Shown here: in pieces, positions 4,922-6,146 of the stretch
Layout of the letters: every line of letters begins with the position of its first letter
Numbering within the stretch: the stretch's first letter is position 1
NCBI GenBank assembly: GCA_013696425.1
Contig: JACCYP010000112.1
Span: 1 to 6,146 of the forward strand
Direction of reading: 5' to 3'
Length of the DNA stretch: 6,146 nt
From: Thermoleophilaceae bacterium
GTDB taxonomy: Bacteria > Actinomycetota > Thermoleophilia > Solirubrobacterales > Thermoleophilaceae
Made by a program: the position numbers and the translations under genes
The notes under the pieces: generated by a model
What the model was told of the DNA's origin: nothing
Databases searched by the model: none
The model's input: only the letters and a program-made list of their open reading frames with translations

Positions 4922-5381
4922 TCAGTCGGAGGCTTCGGTCAGCCGCAGGTCCGCACGAGTAGTAGTAGCGCTGGCCGGGCGGCTTCTCGCTCATGTACTG
5001 CTGGAGCTGGAGGGTGCCCTCGTCCGTGGGCGTGTTCGGCAGCGAGATCGTCGTCTTGTAGACGTTCTGGCGCTGGCCGCTCGGGATCCTGCGGTCGGGT
5101 ATCCGGTTCTTCAGCGTCGTGAAGTTCCGGTCGCCCTTTGCGGAGAAGCGAATCACGTAGTAGCCCGGGTGGTCGGTGGTCTCCTTCCACCGGACGGTGA
5201 GCTCGCCGCCGGCCGGCATCGTGAGCACCGGCCGGCCGCGCTCCTCACCGCCGCAGGGGCCGACCTTCTGCGCAAGCGGCGTGCGCGGCTTCGGGTCGAT
5301 CCACTCGGAGTGGCCGAGGGCCGGCGCCGCGGCGAGCGCCAGGAGCGCCGCCGCGGCGAGGATGGCCCGCAGTGTGCTCAG
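4922..5381 (-). CDS. Secreted LPMO-like protein with N-terminal histidine, frameshifted near the 3' end
   Basis: A secreted protein of about 153 residues. With CTG at 5381 as start, residues 1-23 form a signal peptide (STLRAIL, then an Ala/Leu core ending APALG), and the mature chain begins HSEW with His24. A new N-terminal His plus His71 (TTDHPGYY) would suit the copper histidine brace of lytic polysaccharide monooxygenases. The whole resembles small polysaccharide-monooxygenase-like proteins, with VGPCGGEERG (40-49), LTVRWKET, ISLPNTP (112-118), LQLQQYMSEKPP (124-135) and YYYSC (139-143); C43 and C143 could form a disulfide. After C143 the frame is broken near 4951-4955. Adding two bases (GCGC in place of GC) restores ADLRLTEASD and a TGA at 4922-4924, the expected family ending. 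Unrepaired, the frame runs on across the antisense of vapC. No canonical start lies near the signal peptide; CTG overlaps the upstream peptide's stop. Confidence 0.65.
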
Positions 5382-5482
5382 GCGCCGGACTTCCAGACCT
5401 TGTACAGGTTCGACTGCATGAGCACCGGCACGGCCGGGCTCGAGGTGAGCAGAAGCGCGAGTGCGAGCGAAGTCCCTTTCAT
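5378..5482 (-). CDS. Small 34-residue peptide with hydrophobic N-terminus
   Basis: From the ATG at 5482 to the TGA at 5378-5380 there is a 34-residue frame: MKGTSLALALLLTSS, then a Pro/Val stretch, then QSNLYKVWKSGA. The hydrophobic N-terminus suggests a signal peptide or a single membrane segment, with a short Tyr/Trp/Lys-containing tail. Its stop overlaps the apparent CTG start of the LPMO-like gene by 4 nt (CTGA), the arrangement typical of coupled genes, which is the main support for it being real. The ribosome-binding site is poor (CGAG). I do not recognise a family; it could be a leader peptide that drives translation of the downstream gene. Confidence 0.45.
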   Translation of the reverse strand: MKGTSLALALLLTSSPAVPVLMQSNLYKVWKSGA

Positions 5483-5496
5483 AGCTCGAAGGTAAG

Positions 5497-5514
5497 CCCC
5501 AACCCCCCCATCCC
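5497..5514 (-). promoter_or_regulatory. Guanine-quadruplex-capable run upstream of the secreted-peptide genes
   Basis: On the minus strand the sequence is GGG, AT, seven G, TT, GGGG, which gives four runs of three or more G with 1-2 nt loops. It lies 15 nt before the ATG at 5482, in the 43-nt gap between divergent genes, on the coding strand of the minus-strand pair. It could fold in mRNA or in the promoter. The run is seen; folding and function are inferred. Long G runs are also prone to sequencing errors. Confidence 0.4.
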
Positions 5515-5525
5515 GCCAGTGTCGG

Positions 5526-6038
5526 TTGGGTCTCGCCTATGTCTCTGCCGGTGAGGCGGGCGTTTCCCACGCCGCCCTGGGCGCCCGGCCGCGAAAAGCC
5601 CCGCGAGCCTGCGAGGATCCCCGCATCGGCGCGCTGCTCGACCACGTCCGCTCCTACTACCAGGCCCTCAACACGGGCGATCCGGACCGCGTGGCGGAGC
5701 ACTTCACCGCGGACGCGACCCACTACTACACGCGCCTCGGCCCACACGAGGGGGCGCAGGCCATCGCGCAGAACACGAAGCTCGCGGTCGAGCAGATCGA
5801 CGGCCAGTGGCACTTCGAGAACGGGATCGACGACGGCGAGCAGGCGGTGATCGAGTGGTCGATGACCTGGCGTGATCCGCAGTCGGGCGAGCGCCGTCTC
5901 GACCGGGGAACGGAGTGGTTCCGGTTCGAGGATGGGAAGATCGCCGAGGTGCGCGCCTACCACCACTCGGGCCCGAAGAACCGCAGCGGCAACCTGCTCG
6001 GCTTCGACCACTCCGGCCGCGGTCACACGACGCTGTGA
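5526..6038 (+). CDS. SnoaL/NTF2-like (nuclear transport factor 2 family) protein
   Basis: The product has a cystatin-like alpha+beta fold of the SnoaL/NTF2 superfamily: LLDHVRSYYQALNTGDPDRVAEHFTAD (about residues 37-63), then THYYTRLGPHEG, a strand-rich middle AVIEWSMTWRDP, and RGTEWFRFEDGKIAEVRAYHH (126-146). Members include small isomerases, hydrolases and polyketide cyclases, and many have unknown substrates. It is probably a small-molecule enzyme or accessory protein for the acyl-CoA dehydrogenase that overlaps it by GTGA at 6035-6038. The start is uncertain: TTG at 5526 is the only canonical one but has no clear ribosome-binding site and adds about 33 residues without family similarity. 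The domain begins at ATC 5625, where GAGGA (5613-5617) sits 7 nt upstream, so a non-standard or miscalled start there is possible. Confidence 0.8.
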   Translation: MGLAYVSAGEAGVSHAALGARPRKAPRACEDPRIGALLDHVRSYYQALNTGDPDRVAEHFTADATHYYTRLGPHEGAQAIAQNTKLAVEQIDGQWHFENGIDDGEQAVIEWSMTWRDPQSGERRLDRGTEWFRFEDGKIAEVRAYHHSGPKNRSGNLLGFDHSGRGHTTL

Positions 6039-6146
6039 GCACACGCGAGTTCACCCAGGGGGTCCCGCCCGCCAAGGCGGCCGGGATCATCCCGCCGTTC
6101 GGGGAGGAGCACGAGGAGCTGCGGGCATCGATCAGGCGCTTCGTGG
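6035..6146 (+). CDS. Second acyl-CoA dehydrogenase (partial, N-terminal 37 residues)
   Basis: A frame starting at GTG 6035 runs off the right edge. Its residues PPFGEEHEELRASIRRFV match the N-terminal helix of acyl-CoA dehydrogenases and closely parallel FTEEHDRLRESIGSFV in the complete dehydrogenase at 3056. The start overlaps the stop of the SnoaL-like gene by 4 nt, so both are probably co-translated. With only 37 residues visible, the catalytic residues and subgroup cannot be judged. Confidence 0.7.
   Translation, partial: MSTREFTQGVPPAKAAGIIPPFGEEHEELRASIRRFV

Noticed and set aside
3813..6044. 743-residue open frame on the minus strand
   Set aside because: Only the part at about 4956-5381 is real coding sequence (the LPMO-like protein). 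The rest is antisense to the SnoaL-like, vapC, vapB and acyl-CoA dehydrogenase genes and shows Arg/Ser-rich, low-complexity composition typical of shadow frames in GC-rich DNA.

Overview
The window is GC-rich, with C or G in most third codon positions, and is densely packed. It combines an F420-type luciferase-like oxidoreductase, several beta-oxidation-type genes, GTG/TTG starts and 4-nt stop/start overlaps. That suggests an actinobacterial chromosome, possibly the Thermoleophilia branch; this is inferred from gene content and protein style, not from a marker gene. No rRNA, tRNA, CRISPR array or insertion sequence is visible.

Layout. (1) 1-2101, minus strand: a three-gene operon transcribed leftwards, in the order enoyl-CoA hydratase/isomerase-like, arginase-fold protein, F420-dependent LLM oxidoreductase (cut by the left edge). 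The genes overlap by 16 and 4 nt. A 7-bp perfect inverted repeat covers the ribosome-binding site of the first gene. (2) 2102-3055, plus strand: two small genes, a four-cysteine zinc-ribbon protein and a universal-stress-protein-like protein that has lost its C-terminal third. Each is preceded by TTAC-type repeats phased at exactly 11 nt, which looks like a shared operator. (3) 3056-4249, plus: a complete acyl-CoA dehydrogenase with a TTG start, preceded by competing hairpins. (4) 4250-4919, plus: a VapBC-type toxin-antitoxin pair with its own promoter; the toxin appears to start at CTG. (5) 4922-5482, minus: a tiny secreted or membrane peptide overlapping, by CTGA, a secreted protein whose predicted mature N-terminus is histidine. 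The latter resembles copper-dependent lytic polysaccharide monooxygenase-like proteins and carries an apparent 2-nt deletion near its 3' end. (6) 5526-6146, plus: a SnoaL/NTF2-like protein overlapping by GTGA the start of a second acyl-CoA dehydrogenase, cut by the right edge.

Taken together, the window is mostly acyl-CoA catabolism (two acyl-CoA dehydrogenases and a crotonase-fold enzyme) with accessory oxidoreductase and hydrolase genes. A toxin-antitoxin module and a secreted-protein pair lie between the two acyl-CoA dehydrogenase genes. The most unusual points are the 11-nt phased repeats shared by two neighbouring genes, the repeated use of apparent CTG starts, the active-site substitutions in the arginase-fold protein, and the frameshifted LPMO-like gene. 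Some of the start-codon and frame anomalies could be sequencing or assembly errors.
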